Origin: Paludibacterium denitrificans
GTDB taxonomy: Bacteria; Pseudomonadota; Gammaproteobacteria; Burkholderiales; Chromobacteriaceae
Reading direction: 5' to 3'
Assembly: GCF_009707705.1 (NCBI RefSeq)
Contig: NZ_WLYX01000001.1
Span: 2,480,001-2,544,000 of the forward strand
Length of the DNA stretch: 64,000 bases
Positions 22,714 through 31,925 of the stretch are shown here, piece after piece. Both the position numbers and the translations under genes were made by a program. The notes under the pieces were generated by a model. The model was not told the DNA's origin. It searched no databases and worked only from the letters and a program-made list of their open reading frames with translations. Each line of letters starts with the position of its first letter. Position 1 is the first letter of the stretch.

Positions 22714-23103
22714 ATGAAGTCTTTGGGGCGACTGGTTTTGCTTGTACAAGATTACGATGAAGCTATCGCGTTCTATACAACCAAGCTGGGTTTTGAGGTC
22801 GTGGTCGATATTCATACCGGTGAGCGGCGCTGCGTGCATTTGCGGTTGCCCACGCAGCCGGATGTCGCATTGTGGCTGGTGTTGGCCGAAACAGCGGCGC
22901 AGCGTGCCCAAGTCGGCAAGCAGACGGCAGGGCAGCCCTATGCTGTGTTTTATACCGACGATCTGGCGGCCGATTATGACCAGCTGGTAAGCAAGGGCGT
23001 GGAGTTCGTGCGCGCGCCGGTGTATGACATTACCGGCGGCGTTGCACACTTTGTTGACTTGTACGGCAACGAGTTCGTCTTGATCGAACTACCAACGCTA
23101 TAA
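22714..23103 (+). CDS. VOC-superfamily (glyoxalase/bleomycin-resistance fold) protein
   Basis: Intact, 129 residues. The paired beta-alpha-beta layout starts LVLLVQDYDEAIAFYTTKLGFEVVVD and ends GVAHFVDLYGNEFVLIEL, as in glyoxalase-like enzymes; the exact reaction cannot be read from sequence. AGAGG precedes the ATG. A GTTGGCCGAA copy lies inside (22881) and another upstream (22604). Confidence 0.85.
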   Translation: MKSLGRLVLLVQDYDEAIAFYTTKLGFEVVVDIHTGERRCVHLRLPTQPDVALWLVLAETAAQRAQVGKQTAGQPYAVFYTDDLAADYDQLVSKGVEFVRAPVYDITGGVAHFVDLYGNEFVLIELPTL

Positions 23104-23133
23104 GGACCGGTTACCGACCGGTCATCCATAAAA

Positions 23134-23157
23134 AAACGCCACGGTCACGTGGCGTTT
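23134..23157. terminator. terminator between the VOC gene and lolA
   Basis: AAACGCCACG / CGTGGCGTTT with a 4-base loop and A/T tracts on both sides; shared by converging genes. Confidence 0.88.
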
Positions 23158-23179
23158 GTCATGATGGAAGAGGGCACAA

Positions 23180-23786
23180 TCAGTCCCCGCTTACCACATC
23201 CACCCCTTTGGGTGCGCTGAAACTGAAGTGGCTGCTGGCTATGGCCGGATTTTTTTGCTGGCCGGTGAAGCTGATGTGCGTGGTATTGCCAAAGCTATCG
23301 GTCAACTCCATCTCCACCAGCATATTCGCCTGAAAGCCCATGCGAATGGCGCTGAAGGTGTTGTCGGCTTTCTTAGGGCTAGCAACCAGCCATTCCACCG
23401 CACCTTTCTTGTAAAGCTTCTTTCAGGCGGTAATCGCGTTCAATGGCGTTATTGCTTAGCCAGTAATGCGGCCGGGCTGCTGCCCAGTGCGGCATTCAGC
23501 GATTTCTTGGTAACTTGCGCCAGCTCCTTGTCGTAAATCCACAAGGTTTTGCCGTCACCGACAATCAGCTGTTCGTAAGGCTTGTTGTACTCCCAGCGAA
23601 ATTTGCCGGACGGGAAATCTCCAGCCGCTGGTTTGTTCATGCTTGTTCTTGGCGCTGACGGTTTGACTGAAGTTGGCCGAAAGCGTCTTGCTGCTGGCGA
23701 CAAACGCCTTCAGTTGGGCGATGGCCGCCGCATTGGCTAAGCAGCGTCAGAACGCAGGCCAAAGCGGCTATCACAAATTTTTTCAT
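23180..23786 (-). CDS. lolA: outer-membrane lipoprotein carrier protein LolA
   Basis: About 200 residues. A periplasmic chaperone that ferries lipoproteins from LolCDE to LolB. It starts [15 protein letters not shown] with a signal peptide ending ANA. Family features are [40 protein letters not shown], and [21 protein letters not shown]. Two breaks are of the GCCGGC type (23735-23742, LTLPANAA; and 23454-23460, [12 protein letters not shown]). Others near 23640 and 23415 are simple indels. It starts 10 bases after the nadE stop. Confidence 0.9.
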
Positions 23787-23795
23787 GAGCAGGTA

Positions 23796-25386
23796 TTAAC
23801 TGAACCGGTTGGTTATCGGGTAGCGCCAGTCCTTGCCAAAGCCGCGATGGGTGACACGAATGCCCACCGGCGCCGGCGGCGCTTGTATTCGTTGATCTTG
23901 AGCAACCGCACCACTTTGCGTACATCTGCTTCAGCAAAGCCCATGGCGATGATGTCATCTGCCGACAGGTTGTCTTCCACATAGTGCTGCATGATGGCAT
24001 CCAACGCATCGTAAGGCGGCAGACTATCTTGGTCCTTCTGATCCGGGCGAAGTTCCGCAGACGGCGGACGGGTAATGATGCGCTCCGGAATCACCTCTCC
24101 AATCGAATTGCGCCATTGGCACAACTGGTAGACCAGCGTTTTGGAGACATCCTTCAGCACGGCAAAACCGCCAGCCATATCGCCATACAGCGTGGCGTAA
24201 CCGGTAGTCATCTCCGACTTGTTGCCGGTGGTCAGCACCAGCTTGCCGGTTTTGTTGGACAACGCCATCAGCAGCGTGCCACGAATGCGCGCCTGCAGGT
24301 TTTCTTCGGTGGTGTCTTCGGCCAACCCGGCAAAGGAGGGCGCCAGCGCCTGAATGAACTGCTCATACATCGGCCAGATGGCTATCTCATCGTACTTCAC
24401 CCCTAGCTTACCAATCATGTCGCGCGAATCGGTCACACTGATCTCCGCGGTGTAACGCGACGGCATCATCACCGCATGCACTTTGTCCGCCCCCAGCGCG
24501 TCCACCGCCACCGCCAGTGTCAGCGCCGAATCCACCCCGCCAGACAAGCCCAGCAATACACCGGGGAAACCATTTTTGGTGATGTAGTCATGTACTCCCA
24601 CAACCAGCGCGCGGTAAACGCTTTCCACCGGGCCGGGCAGAGCGGCTTTGCTCGCTGGCTGCAGATCGCCAGCGCTATAGTCAACCAGCAGTAGCTCATC
24701 CTGATACGACGCGGCCTGAGCGACGATCTCTAGCCCTTGTTGATGGCAAACGAAGCCCCGTCAAAAACCAGCTCATCCTGCCCTCCAACCAGATTGGTAT
24801 AGGCAAACGGCAAGCCGGTTTCCTCAACACGGTAACGAACAACATCATGCCGCGTTTCAACCTTGTTGCGATGGAAAGGCGAAGCGTTTAGCACCAGCAC
24901 CAGTTCCGCCCCGGCATCTGCTAGTTCGGCCGCCGGATCGACTGACCACACGTCTTCGCAAATCAGAACGCCAACCTGCGTGTCGCCCTGTTTGAATACC
25001 AGTGGCGCCGCACCCGGGGTGAAGTAACGGCACTCGTCAAAGACCTCATCGTTTGGCAACAGCATCTTGTGGTATTGCCCCAGACGATGCCCGTCACGCA
25101 TGACCGTGGCCGCGTTGAAGCACTCATTGCCCAGCTTCACCGGGTGTCCAACCACCAACGTGATGCCATCCAGCTCCAGCAAATCATCCAGCGCGCGATT
25201 GCAGGCGCGGTAAAAGCTGTCGCGCAACAACAAGTCTTCCGGGCTGTAGCCGGTCAGGGCCAGCTCCGGCGTGATCAGTATGTCGGCACCCTGAGCCATG
25301 GCCTGATGTGCCAATTGCAGGATTTTTTGGGTATTACCAGTAATGTCGCCCACTACCGGATTGAACTGGGCCAGCGCAATACGCAT
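23796..25386 (-). CDS. nadE: glutamine-dependent NAD(+) synthetase
   Basis: About 535 residues from MRIALAQFNP at 25386. The N-terminal CN-hydrolase (glutaminase) domain has the Glu of PELALTGYSPEDLL, the Lys of YHKMLLPND and the Cys of LICEDVW. The C-terminal synthetase has the PP-loop LSGGVDSALT, then GTLLMALSNKTGKLVLTTGNKSE. It converts deamido-NAD to NAD with ammonia drawn from glutamine. Frameshifts near 24729 (possible GCCGGC site) and 23870 (KRRQAPVGIRVTHRGFGKDWRYP when one A is restored). No clear ribosome site is seen before the start. Confidence 0.92.
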
Positions 25387-25701
25387 CGTGATATGAACCG
25401 CCAAGGAAATCGAATGAATGCAAGTTTACCTTATGGCTAGCGCCCTAGTCATGGTGCCAACTGGCTGAGTTAAAACATACGGTAGCCACGAAGCTGTTCC
25501 GGGCTGCATAACTGAATGAATGACCACGGCCATCTCTGGCTAGAAACGAGTGCGAGTGCCGCAGACCGATAACTATGGGCGAGCTAAGGTCACCAAGAAA
25601 ACGGCAAATGGCAAAAAAAGCTTGCGTCCACCGCCGTTGACTTATATACTGCGCAGCCTCTGAGGGCAAAACGGCTAACAGCCAGCACTCAGAAAAGTTC
25701 T
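25387..25701. other. region between nadE and tRNA-Ser
   Basis: About 315 bases with no convincing gene. The 74-codon minus-strand frame at 25445-25669 has no ribosome site and atypical composition. The part before 25702 presumably holds the tRNA promoter. Confidence 0.4.
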
Positions 25702-25793
25702 GGAGAGGTGGATGAGTGGTTTAAGTCGCACGCCCGGAAAGCGTGTTTAGGGTAATACCCTAACGGGGGTTCGAATCCCCCCCCTCTCCGCCA
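25702..25793 (+). tRNA. tRNA-Ser (anticodon GGA)
   Basis: A 92-base gene: acceptor GGAGAGG pairs with CCTCTCC, followed by discriminator G and encoded CCA. The anticodon loop CCGGAAA between CACGC and GCGTG gives GGA, reading UCC/UCU. The long variable arm (GTTTAGGGTAATACCCTAAC) is typical of class II serine tRNAs, and GGTTCGAATCC is the T arm. Last host gene before the prophage. Confidence 0.95.
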
Positions 25794-25805
25794 GATATCT
25801 ACATT

Positions 25806-25833
25806 AAAGCCCTGATTTTTCAGGGCTTTTTTG
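25806..25833 (+). terminator. terminator after tRNA-Ser
   Basis: AAAGCCCTGA / TCAGGGCTTT with a TTTT loop and following T-run, 13 bases past the tRNA. Confidence 0.9.
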
Positions 25834-25873
25834 TTGTCTATTGATTTTGTCCTGCATAAAAACCTGCATTGAG

Positions 25874-25956
25874 TGTAACGTTGCGAATTGATTTGCACAG
25901 TTTAGCGCGGGCTTTTGCACTGCCCAACATGGCTAATCGGTGCAAATAACCCGCAA
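25874..25956. repeat. candidate right end of the prophage with three MuA-site-like repeats
   Basis: From TG at 25874 come two direct copies (25881-25898 TTGCGAATTGATTTGCAC; 25905-25920 GCGCGGGCTTTTGCAC) and one inverted copy (25940-25956, reading TTGCGGGTTATTTGCAC on the minus strand). Consensus is GCGRRYT-TTTGCAC. Mu-type ends start with TG and carry clustered transposase sites. The exact end is inferred. Confidence 0.5.
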
Positions 25957-26000
25957 AATTACCGGCTTTTAACCCTCTCCCGGCCACATCCAAACCGCCG

Positions 26001-26144
26001 CTATTCAGCCTGACTTACCACTGCCGTTTGCTGCGCTTCCGATAGGGCCGCGCGAAGGCTTTCGCACTCGGCCTCGGTCGACGCCACCGGGAAGGCCCGC
26101 ATGTTGACCAGCAGATCAAGCGGGGCGAGTAAGAGCCAGATCAT
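26001..26144 (-). CDS. small phage protein with hydrophobic N-terminus
   Basis: Forty-seven residues from the ATG at 26144 (MIWLLLAPLDLLVNMRAFPV), which overlaps the previous stop in TGATG. One N-terminal membrane segment, then a polar helix. It is the last gene before the phage end; function unknown. Confidence 0.5.
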   Translation of the reverse strand: MIWLLLAPLDLLVNMRAFPVASTEAECESLRAALSEAQQTAVVSQAE

Positions 26145-26737
26145 CAGGTACCCTCCGGATAGGCTGGTCGTGTCGGCAACAGCTGCGTCGGGTCGCCGGA
26201 TTGTGCGGAGATGATAGCTCGAAGAGCCTTGCGGTACGCCACCCACTCCGCGGGCAGTGCGATGCCAGCCTCATAGCAGCGCATCAGTGTGGTGTCGCTA
26301 GCAGAAAGGGCAGTACGGGCTTCTGTATATCTTAGTTCTGCCAACCTTTGCGCATGTCGGGCAGTATCCAGCTTCCAGCCACTTCCGTCCCAATAATGGC
26401 CCGCCGCAGGTGGTTCCGCGTCGATAGCGCTAATGTCAGCGGGAGTCTGCCCAGGACGCTGTATGGAAACCGGCTCGCCACTGGCCATCGACCATAGCGG
26501 TACCCCACGCCAGTCCGGCCGGATGCGCCATGATCCATTCCAGTCCAGCGGAACAGAGCCAGAATCATCGAGGAACAATGCCACCTCACGCAGACCGGCC
26601 TCCGGAACCGGGTTAAAAGTCGTGAAGGCTGGCCGCAGGGGGTTCCCTTCTCGGTCCATATTCGGTGTAAACGGTTGGCCGTTCGACTCCCCTGTTGCGG
26701 GGTCAAATGAGTACAGCAGTGTGTCGAGTGCAGCCAT
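26144..26737 (-). CDS. tail fibre assembly protein
   Basis: Intact, 197 residues. The C-terminal helix ending (RKALRAIISAQSGDPTQLLPTRPAYPEGT) is characteristic of tail fibre assembly chaperones, and the position right after the fibre gene agrees. It starts where the fibre gene stops. The chaperone would help trimerise or attach the fibre. Confidence 0.7.
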   Translation of the reverse strand: MAALDTLLYSFDPATGESNGQPFTPNMDREGNPLRPAFTTFNPVPEAGLREVALFLDDSGSVPLDWNGSWRIRPDWRGVPLWSMASGEPVSIQRPGQTPADISAIDAEPPAAGHYWDGSGWKLDTARHAQRLAELRYTEARTALSASDTTLMRCYEAGIALPAEWVAYRKALRAIISAQSGDPTQLLPTRPAYPEGT

Positions 26738-27748
26738 TACACGGCCCTCCCTGTAGCGATGATGGGCAGTACGATGCGACGTTTTACGTTGTTTTCGGGG
26801 CCACCGGTAGTGGACGTAAACCCGTACTCACTAGTACCTCCCACGGCATCCGCCGTGTCGGTACCGTCTGCTGCGCCAGTTGCATCATCTCGGCGTTGTG
26901 CGTGGTTATGCGCCTTGATCTCGTCCGTGCCCTCGGCGCCGAGCTGTCTGCCTGTCACCCTCAAGGCAACAGACGCTGCCGTGGCGGTTGCGGCGGCGCT
27001 GATCGTCACGCTGGTCGCACTATTGATTTTGGTGATGGTGGTGTTGGCCGGGATTCCTGCTCCTGAAACTGGAATGCCGACCCACAGTCCACGCGTTGAA
27101 GCGATGCCGGTCAGCACGTTGCTGGCATTAGTCGTCTTCGCCGTCAGCGTTGACTTCTCGTAGCCGCGACCGCTGTCGTAGCCACGCGTATGTAGGCCAC
27201 GATCATCCGGTACACCGAAGGTGGTCGCGCTGCCGCCGTAGCCATAACCGAACGGAAAGATGGTTAGCACCTGTTCTCCGCTAACCATCGCGGCGGCCGA
27301 AAGCATGATCGCCGTCGTGCTGGTGATGCTGGACACAGTGGTTCCATCCGGTATGCCATCGCCTTCTACCGGCATGCCGACCCACATGTCCAGCGTGGTA
27401 GAAAGACCGGTGACAGTAGCTTGTCCACCGGTCAGCGTGCCGCTGCGCGTTGGGCACAGTGCGGCGAAAAGCAGTGGCTCAACTGTACGGCCGATTGCCG
27501 AACCATCACGCACCAGCGCCCAGCTTGGCGGTGACAGAAGTGGCCAGTCGAGCAGCAGGGCTGGGGATTTTAGTAGCGTTCAGAACCTGAGCCTGCTCTA
27601 GATTTACCGCATGATGGCTCTGGGTGGCAGCACCTACACTGAACGGTTGTTCGCTTGACCCAGACAATGCAGCAAACCTAGATGGGAGCGCCTTAATATC
27701 AGCTCCGATAGCGCCGATGGCAGCCTGAATATTCGCAAGCAGCGACAT
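26737..27748 (-). CDS. tail fibre / receptor-binding protein
   Basis: About 336 residues after removing one extra A near 27566 (NATKSPALLLDWPLLSPPSWALVRDGSAIGRT). Two copies of a beta repeat are visible: WVGMPVEGDGIPDGTTVSSI and WVGIPVSGAGIPANTTITKI, each followed by alternating S/T/A strands. The C-terminus (NHAQRRDDATG...NNVKRRIVLPIIATG) resembles the collar-type tips of phage fibres. Host recognition is the likely role. Confidence 0.65.
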
Positions 27749-27760
27749 ACTGCAGCCCCC

Positions 27761-28234
27761 TTACGCCTTGGCGGCGTTGTAGGCGGCAACGAGATCAACA
27801 GTCGGGTCGCCGATACCGATGTTCTGGCACGCCTGCAGCTGCTGGGCAGCAGTCAGGCTCTGCGCATCGGCAAAGCTAACCCGGTTGCCTACGGCGGAAA
27901 GCAGGTTGGCCAGAGCGGTGTCGTCACTGCCCAGCTTGGTCTCGATTTCCTTCAGTGTGTCATAGGCTGCACTGGCACCGCCTAGGATGTCCGATTTCAG
28001 CTGCGCCAGCAGGTCGGTCATCTTGCTGGAGGAGTACGTGGAAGTAGTCGACGCGGAGGTGTCGTTGATGACCGTCGTGGACTGCAGCGCGGCCTGTACC
28101 TCGTTGATAGCGGCGACCAGCGAGTTTTTGGCGGTCGTGGTCAGCGCGGCCGGATTGCCGACGGCGGCTGTCAGGGATTTGACATCGGTTCCGAGCGCCC
28201 GGGCCAGCAGCGTCAGTTTGGTGTCTAGGGACAT
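27761..28234 (-). CDS. phage tail tip protein, Ser/Thr/Ala-rich
   Basis: Intact, 157 residues. Helical with repeated AAINEVQAAL and SASTTSTYSSSKMTDLLAQLKSDIL segments, typical of the stem of a tail fibre. It follows the fibre gene upstream and may form part of the same fibre. Exact role unknown. Confidence 0.5.
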   Translation of the reverse strand: MSLDTKLTLLARALGTDVKSLTAAVGNPAALTTTAKNSLVAAINEVQAALQSTTVINDTSASTTSTYSSSKMTDLLAQLKSDILGGASAAYDTLKEIETKLGSDDTALANLLSAVGNRVSFADAQSLTAAQQLQACQNIGIGDPTVDLVAAYNAAKA

Positions 28235-28245
28235 GGTTTGGGTCC

Positions 28246-28431
28246 TTACAGTTTGGCAATTTGGTAGATCAGGGTGAGGTCGAGATCAAATTCGGCGGTA
28301 CCAGAGGCTCCGGGTGGGCCGGGTGGACCCTGCTCTGCCGAGGTGGTGAGCACCTCGCGCTCGATGGCCGTGGTTTCCAGCACCTCGACCTCGATGCCGG
28401 GCACCAGCTCGATGATTTCCGGGTCGCTCAT
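28246..28431 (-). CDS. small phage tail protein with collagen-like GPPGPPG
   Basis: Sixty-one residues. The first half is acidic (MSDPEIIELVPGIEVEVLE); then comes GPPGPPGASG, a short collagen-like motif often found in phage fibres, and a beta-strand tail. Overlaps the stop of the upstream gene by 4 bases. Confidence 0.5.
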   Translation of the reverse strand: MSDPEIIELVPGIEVEVLETTAIEREVLTTSAEQGPPGPPGASGTAEFDLDLTLIYQIAKL

Positions 28432-28783
28432 GGCGCCAGCACTCCCGGTTTCACGATGATCGTCCCGGTCATGACAAGGTCCACGCGGCGTGGATCGGGG
28501 CCGGGCCAGCGCACCCGCAGGTTGAAGACAGCAGAACGCCGGGCGTAGGTTCGGGTGATGACTGATTCGATGCGGATGGTGAAGGTACTATCCGTGACGG
28601 TGATGCCAATGCCGGTGGTCAGGTACAAGAGCGTGTCCGTGGCCCCGGCATCAGACTTGGCCACCAGCTCGAACTCCGCCCCGGTCAGGTCAACAGGCTT
28701 ACCGCCTGCCGTCCACTGCCGGGACTTTTCGAAGGTGCAGCCCGGGTGATCTCCAGCGGGTCGGGACGGGCATACGGTTTCAT
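28428..28783 (-). CDS. phage structural protein of unknown function
   Basis: About 118 residues from the ATG at 28783 (MKPYARPDPLEITRG), AGGAACC before it. The frame breaks near 28737 (one G missing; GCTFEKSRQWTAGGKPVDLTGAEFEL when corrected). The rest is beta-rich (FTIRIESVITRTYARRSAVFNLRV). It is the first gene of a transcription unit preceded by a hairpin (28802-28829) and the CCGAACCCC box (28849-28866). Confidence 0.55.
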
Positions 28784-28801
28784 GGGGTTCCTAAAGCAAA
28801 A

Positions 28802-28829
28802 ACGCCGAACAATGTGGATTGTCCGGCGT
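28802..28829 (-). terminator. leader hairpin with T-run, attenuator- or terminator-like
   Basis: ACGCCG.ACAAT pairs with ATTGT.CGGCGT over a 4-base loop; on the minus strand GGCGTTTTTGC follows. It lies between the conserved box and the start codon at 28783, so it may attenuate rather than end transcription. Confidence 0.55.
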
Positions 28830-28848
28830 CTGGTGGCTTCAGGGAGGT

Positions 28849-28866
28849 GGGAAGGGGTTCGGTGAA
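28849..28866 (-). promoter_or_regulatory. conserved phage box, copy 1
   Basis: On the minus strand it reads TTCACCGAACCCCTTCCC, 66 bases before the start at 28783. One of four copies in the prophage, each at the head of a transcription unit; a late-promoter or activator site is inferred. Confidence 0.5.
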
Positions 28867-29129
28867 GTGCGCGTGGTATGTCTTGGAACGGCAAGAAAAG
28901 GACGAATGATTCTGGGACTAACTCGCGGTTTTTTGTCAGCATACAGAAATAGGAGCCTTAGTCTGTGTGCAAGAGTTAGGTGCAGTCTATGGGTTTTATT
29001 ATGCCGATCAAGCAGCGTGTATGCTAAATTATGACAATTAATAGCGTTGCTTTTACTTTATCAGGCGATAGTTAGCATATTAAGAATTAGGCTAAAAATT
29101 GTGCATTTATATAGGCAGGTATCTTCTCT

Positions 29130-29752
29130 ATGTCCTACACAAAGAAAGCATGGAAGCGCCGATTGGCGGAACGGAGCGATTTATCCTCTCAAGTTGTTCA
29201 CTTAACACGAAACACAAAAGATAAGACGGTTGTCGAGGTTCTATACAAAATCGTTTCGGATGCAAAGCTTATAGGGAGTTCAACGCAGAGCGGATTCATT
29301 TGCGGTCCGATGCCTGCAGTATGCTTCCAAGATGCTCCTTTGACAGCTATCTGCCAAAACGTATTTTTTGAACAGAAATACAACGAGGGAAAGCAAGACC
29401 CTAAGAGGCGATACTTAGCCGTTGGTCTTGCCTTCCCGAAAGACTATGCCTATGCGAAGGGCGCCAGACCAGTAATCTATGATAAGACCTCTGAGGCCAA
29501 GAGGTTTCTTCCTGCGGATCAGCAATGGCGGATCGTCAATTTCGATCTAAGCAACGAAGATTCGTTCATTGATTGGACACACGAATGAGAATGGCGGATA
29601 CCGGTAACTTCAGTTTTGACCTCAAAGAGGCAACCCTTCTATTCGTAAACGAATCAGCATACAAAGCATTCTTGGAGAAATGTGCGGCCGAGGGGAAGAA
29701 CTTTGTCGAGTTGGTTCGCGGAGTTGTGGTAATGGATAACCTTCTCTACTGA
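29130..29752 (+). CDS. cargo gene, possible abortive-infection (AbiGi-like / ART-like) protein, interrupted
   Basis: The plus-strand frame 29130-29588 gives 152 residues: VVHLTRNTKDKTVVEVLYKIVSDAKLI, then GPMPAVCFQDAPLTAICQN, and ends DWTHE. The sequence after the stop continues in a nearby frame as GNFSFDLKEATLLFVNESAYKAFLEKC. Reading the TGA as CGA gives WTHEREWRI, a typical ending motif of AbiGi/DUF2971-like proteins, so the gene is either interrupted or misread. It is AT-rich and opposite in strand to all its neighbours: a moron. Family assignment is from pattern memory only. It could exclude other phages. Confidence 0.5.
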
Positions 29753-29894
29753 GCAACGCAATTACCGGTACCTAACCATTTATCCAGCACCGATTAGGCG
29801 AAAAATCCGTGCAAGGACAGTTGCCTCCACGTTAATGTCCGTGGTCAATCGACTGCCACCAGACTATACCTTGATAAGCATGGCCTGGTACCCC

Positions 29895-31198
29895 CTACAC
29901 AAAAAACACGCTCTGGTCGTTCGGGTTATCTGACAGGAAGATCCTGTCCGGGGAGATGGCCCGGACGTAGCTGGCGTTGGCGTTCTTGCGCAGGATTTTG
30001 TCTTCGGGAATGACCTGCTGGGTGGTCAGGTCGTAGTAGACGTGGTGGTCGACATGACTGGTTGACTCACTGATCGTCAGCGGCATGACATTCAGGGTGT
30101 GGCTGCCGTCCGAAAAACTACCGGCATTGATATCACCGGTGCCGATATCAATGCCGATCAGGCTGTGCGTGATTTCCAGCGCTTAAGCAGGTCAAAACTG
30201 TCGGTGCCGTACGGCAAGATTTCCCCGGTATCTTGCCGACGCGACCAACCATCCTCTGCATTTTTCCGATGAAAATCAAACGAAATGGACCCGATTTTCT
30301 GGCTGAAGGTGTAGTCCTCCAGATAGTAGCCGTACTCGACGATGTACGGCGTCCCCATCGGGTGGCCCACCCCGTCAGAGGTCGGATACGTCAGCTCTTC
30401 CCTGACTTTGACCATTTCGACGGTACTGGTTGTTCTGACATAGAAGTCGACCGGTACGACTTTGCCCGCTTCACTCAGGGTATAGAGCGGCCCTTTGTAA
30501 AAATACGTCCATCCTCCTTCTTCTACGTCAACCCGCACCCGTCCAAGCTGTTGAATCGTCATCGTCACATCGTAGCGGGTCTTATTGATGCGGTACGGGT
30601 CGCTGACATTGTCCGTACGGGCCACGCTGGTCACGTTGACCTGGTAGTAATAGCGCCGGGTGCTTCTCAACAAGGCCGTCTTGCCATCTTTTGAGGCCAT
30701 GACCCACTCGTAGTCGCTGTCATCGTCCTCGGTCTTGGTGATGGTGCTATGAACCACGACGTTGGGCTGGTAGGTGTACTCCCGGTCATCGGCGTAGCCT
30801 CCCGCCCCAACCGTGAGTTTCAAGACTTCGCCGGGAGCGATGGGGTACAGCCAACAAAGCCATCCACCACCAAGACGATGCTTGCCGCCATACACCGACA
30901 TCTGCGGCCCGGATGTCCAGATATCGTTTCGGGCACCGGGCACGTTTTTAGGGGCGTTCGGTACCGTGGTGACATTCATGTACACGGGGCTGCCACCAGT
31001 AAGAAATCCACCATAATTATTCAGTTTGCAATCAAACGGATTGATGCCCTTCCATGGAAACGTTTGGCCGTCATCACGGAACAGCGTACCGGTGGAACCA
31101 AACCCGGTGATGTTTGAATATGGGGCATCTTTGTCTGGGGTAACGACGACATAGCCACCGCCAATGAATCCGTATTGGGTCGGCTGGTCGATCATCAT
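29895..31198 (-). CDS. phage tail tip structural protein
   Basis: About 434 residues. Gly- and Tyr-rich N-terminus (YGFIGGGYVVVTPDKDAPYSN) followed by long beta-strand regions. GCTTAAGC at 30181-30188 breaks the frame; GCCGGC gives SFDLPALEITHSLIGIDIG and continues to ISPDRIFLSDNPNDQSVFFV. The start overlaps the upstream stop. No enzymatic motif is seen; part of the tail tip or fibre base. Confidence 0.6.
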
Positions 31199-31560
31199 GC
31201 CCCCTGTTTGAAGGTGATGGTGACGGGTGACCCAGTGGGGTTTCCGCTGCTGTTTGACTCGGCAATGGTCAGGGTTTTGATCGGCACTATTCCAATCCGG
31301 AACAGCCCGTCATGGGTAAAGTAAGGTGTGGTGTCGGTGGTGCTGTCGTAGAGCGTCCGGCCGGTTTCCACATAAGCGGATGCCAGTCCCGCCAACGTCT
31401 GGCCAGTCCCACTGCCTTCCGTTGCTTTGCCACGAAATATCCCGCCGGGAATGCCGCCGGGGCCGCTGGCGGGCGGTAGGCCGTTATCGGTCTTTTGGCT
31501 GGATTGCCGGGCCAGTGCCTGGGCGACTTCGGCCGCTTCTTGTGCGCTCATTCGGGCCAT
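31195..31560 (-). CDS. phage protein of unknown function
   Basis: Intact, 121 residues. The N-terminal helix is Ala/Gln-rich (AQEAAEVAQALARQSSQ), then a Gly/Pro linker (ASGPGGIPGGIFRG) and a beta C-terminus. It overlaps the next gene by 4 bases. Probably a tail component. Confidence 0.5.
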   Translation of the reverse strand: MARMSAQEAAEVAQALARQSSQKTDNGLPPASGPGGIPGGIFRGKATEGSGTGQTLAGLASAYVETGRTLYDSTTDTTPYFTHDGLFRIGIVPIKTLTIAESNSSGNPTGSPVTITFKQGA

Positions 31561-31562
31561 GG

Positions 31563-31925
31563 TTACACCTCGTAGATTGCGTTGCTGACCAGTGAAAGGT
31601 TGGCGTACTGTCCATCGTCCAGTCCGGCATCTTCAACCTGCAGCCACAGTGCTTGCATGCCGGACACCACTTGCCCGATGGCCAAACTGGCATTGCCATG
31701 GGCGAGTTCTGACAGCGAGTTGGCCAGTTTGACCCGGCTGGCCGGGAGACCGGGGCCGATGGCTTGAGCCGTCAGGGTGATGGTTTCGCCACTGGGCGTC
31801 ATGGCCACCTTGCTGCCATCGGTACCGACCCAGATCCGGGTGACGGTGCCACCGGCCAATGCCAGGCTGGCCAGCGGCTGGTGACGCTCGGCGTCACGAT
31901 AAAAGCCGAATGTCAGACGACTCAT
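31563..31925 (-). CDS. phage protein of unknown function
   Basis: Intact, 120 residues, beta-rich (LTFGFYRDAERHQPLASLALAGG). It overlaps the stop of the large gene upstream by 4 bases. Probably a small tail tip protein. Confidence 0.5.
   Translation of the reverse strand: MSRLTFGFYRDAERHQPLASLALAGGTVTRIWVGTDGSKVAMTPSGETITLTAQAIGPGLPASRVKLANSLSELAHGNASLAIGQVVSGMQALWLQVEDAGLDDGQYANLSLVSNAIYEV

Noticed and set aside
25702..25793. tRNA-Ser as the phage attachment site
   Set aside because: The tRNA is intact and the element encodes a Mu-type transposase, not an integrase; such phages insert almost anywhere, so the closeness is probably chance.
29586..29600. TGA in the 29130 gene as programmed read-through or selenocysteine
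   Set aside because: No SECIS-like hairpin seen and a frame change follows within about 20 bases, so mutation or base error fits better.
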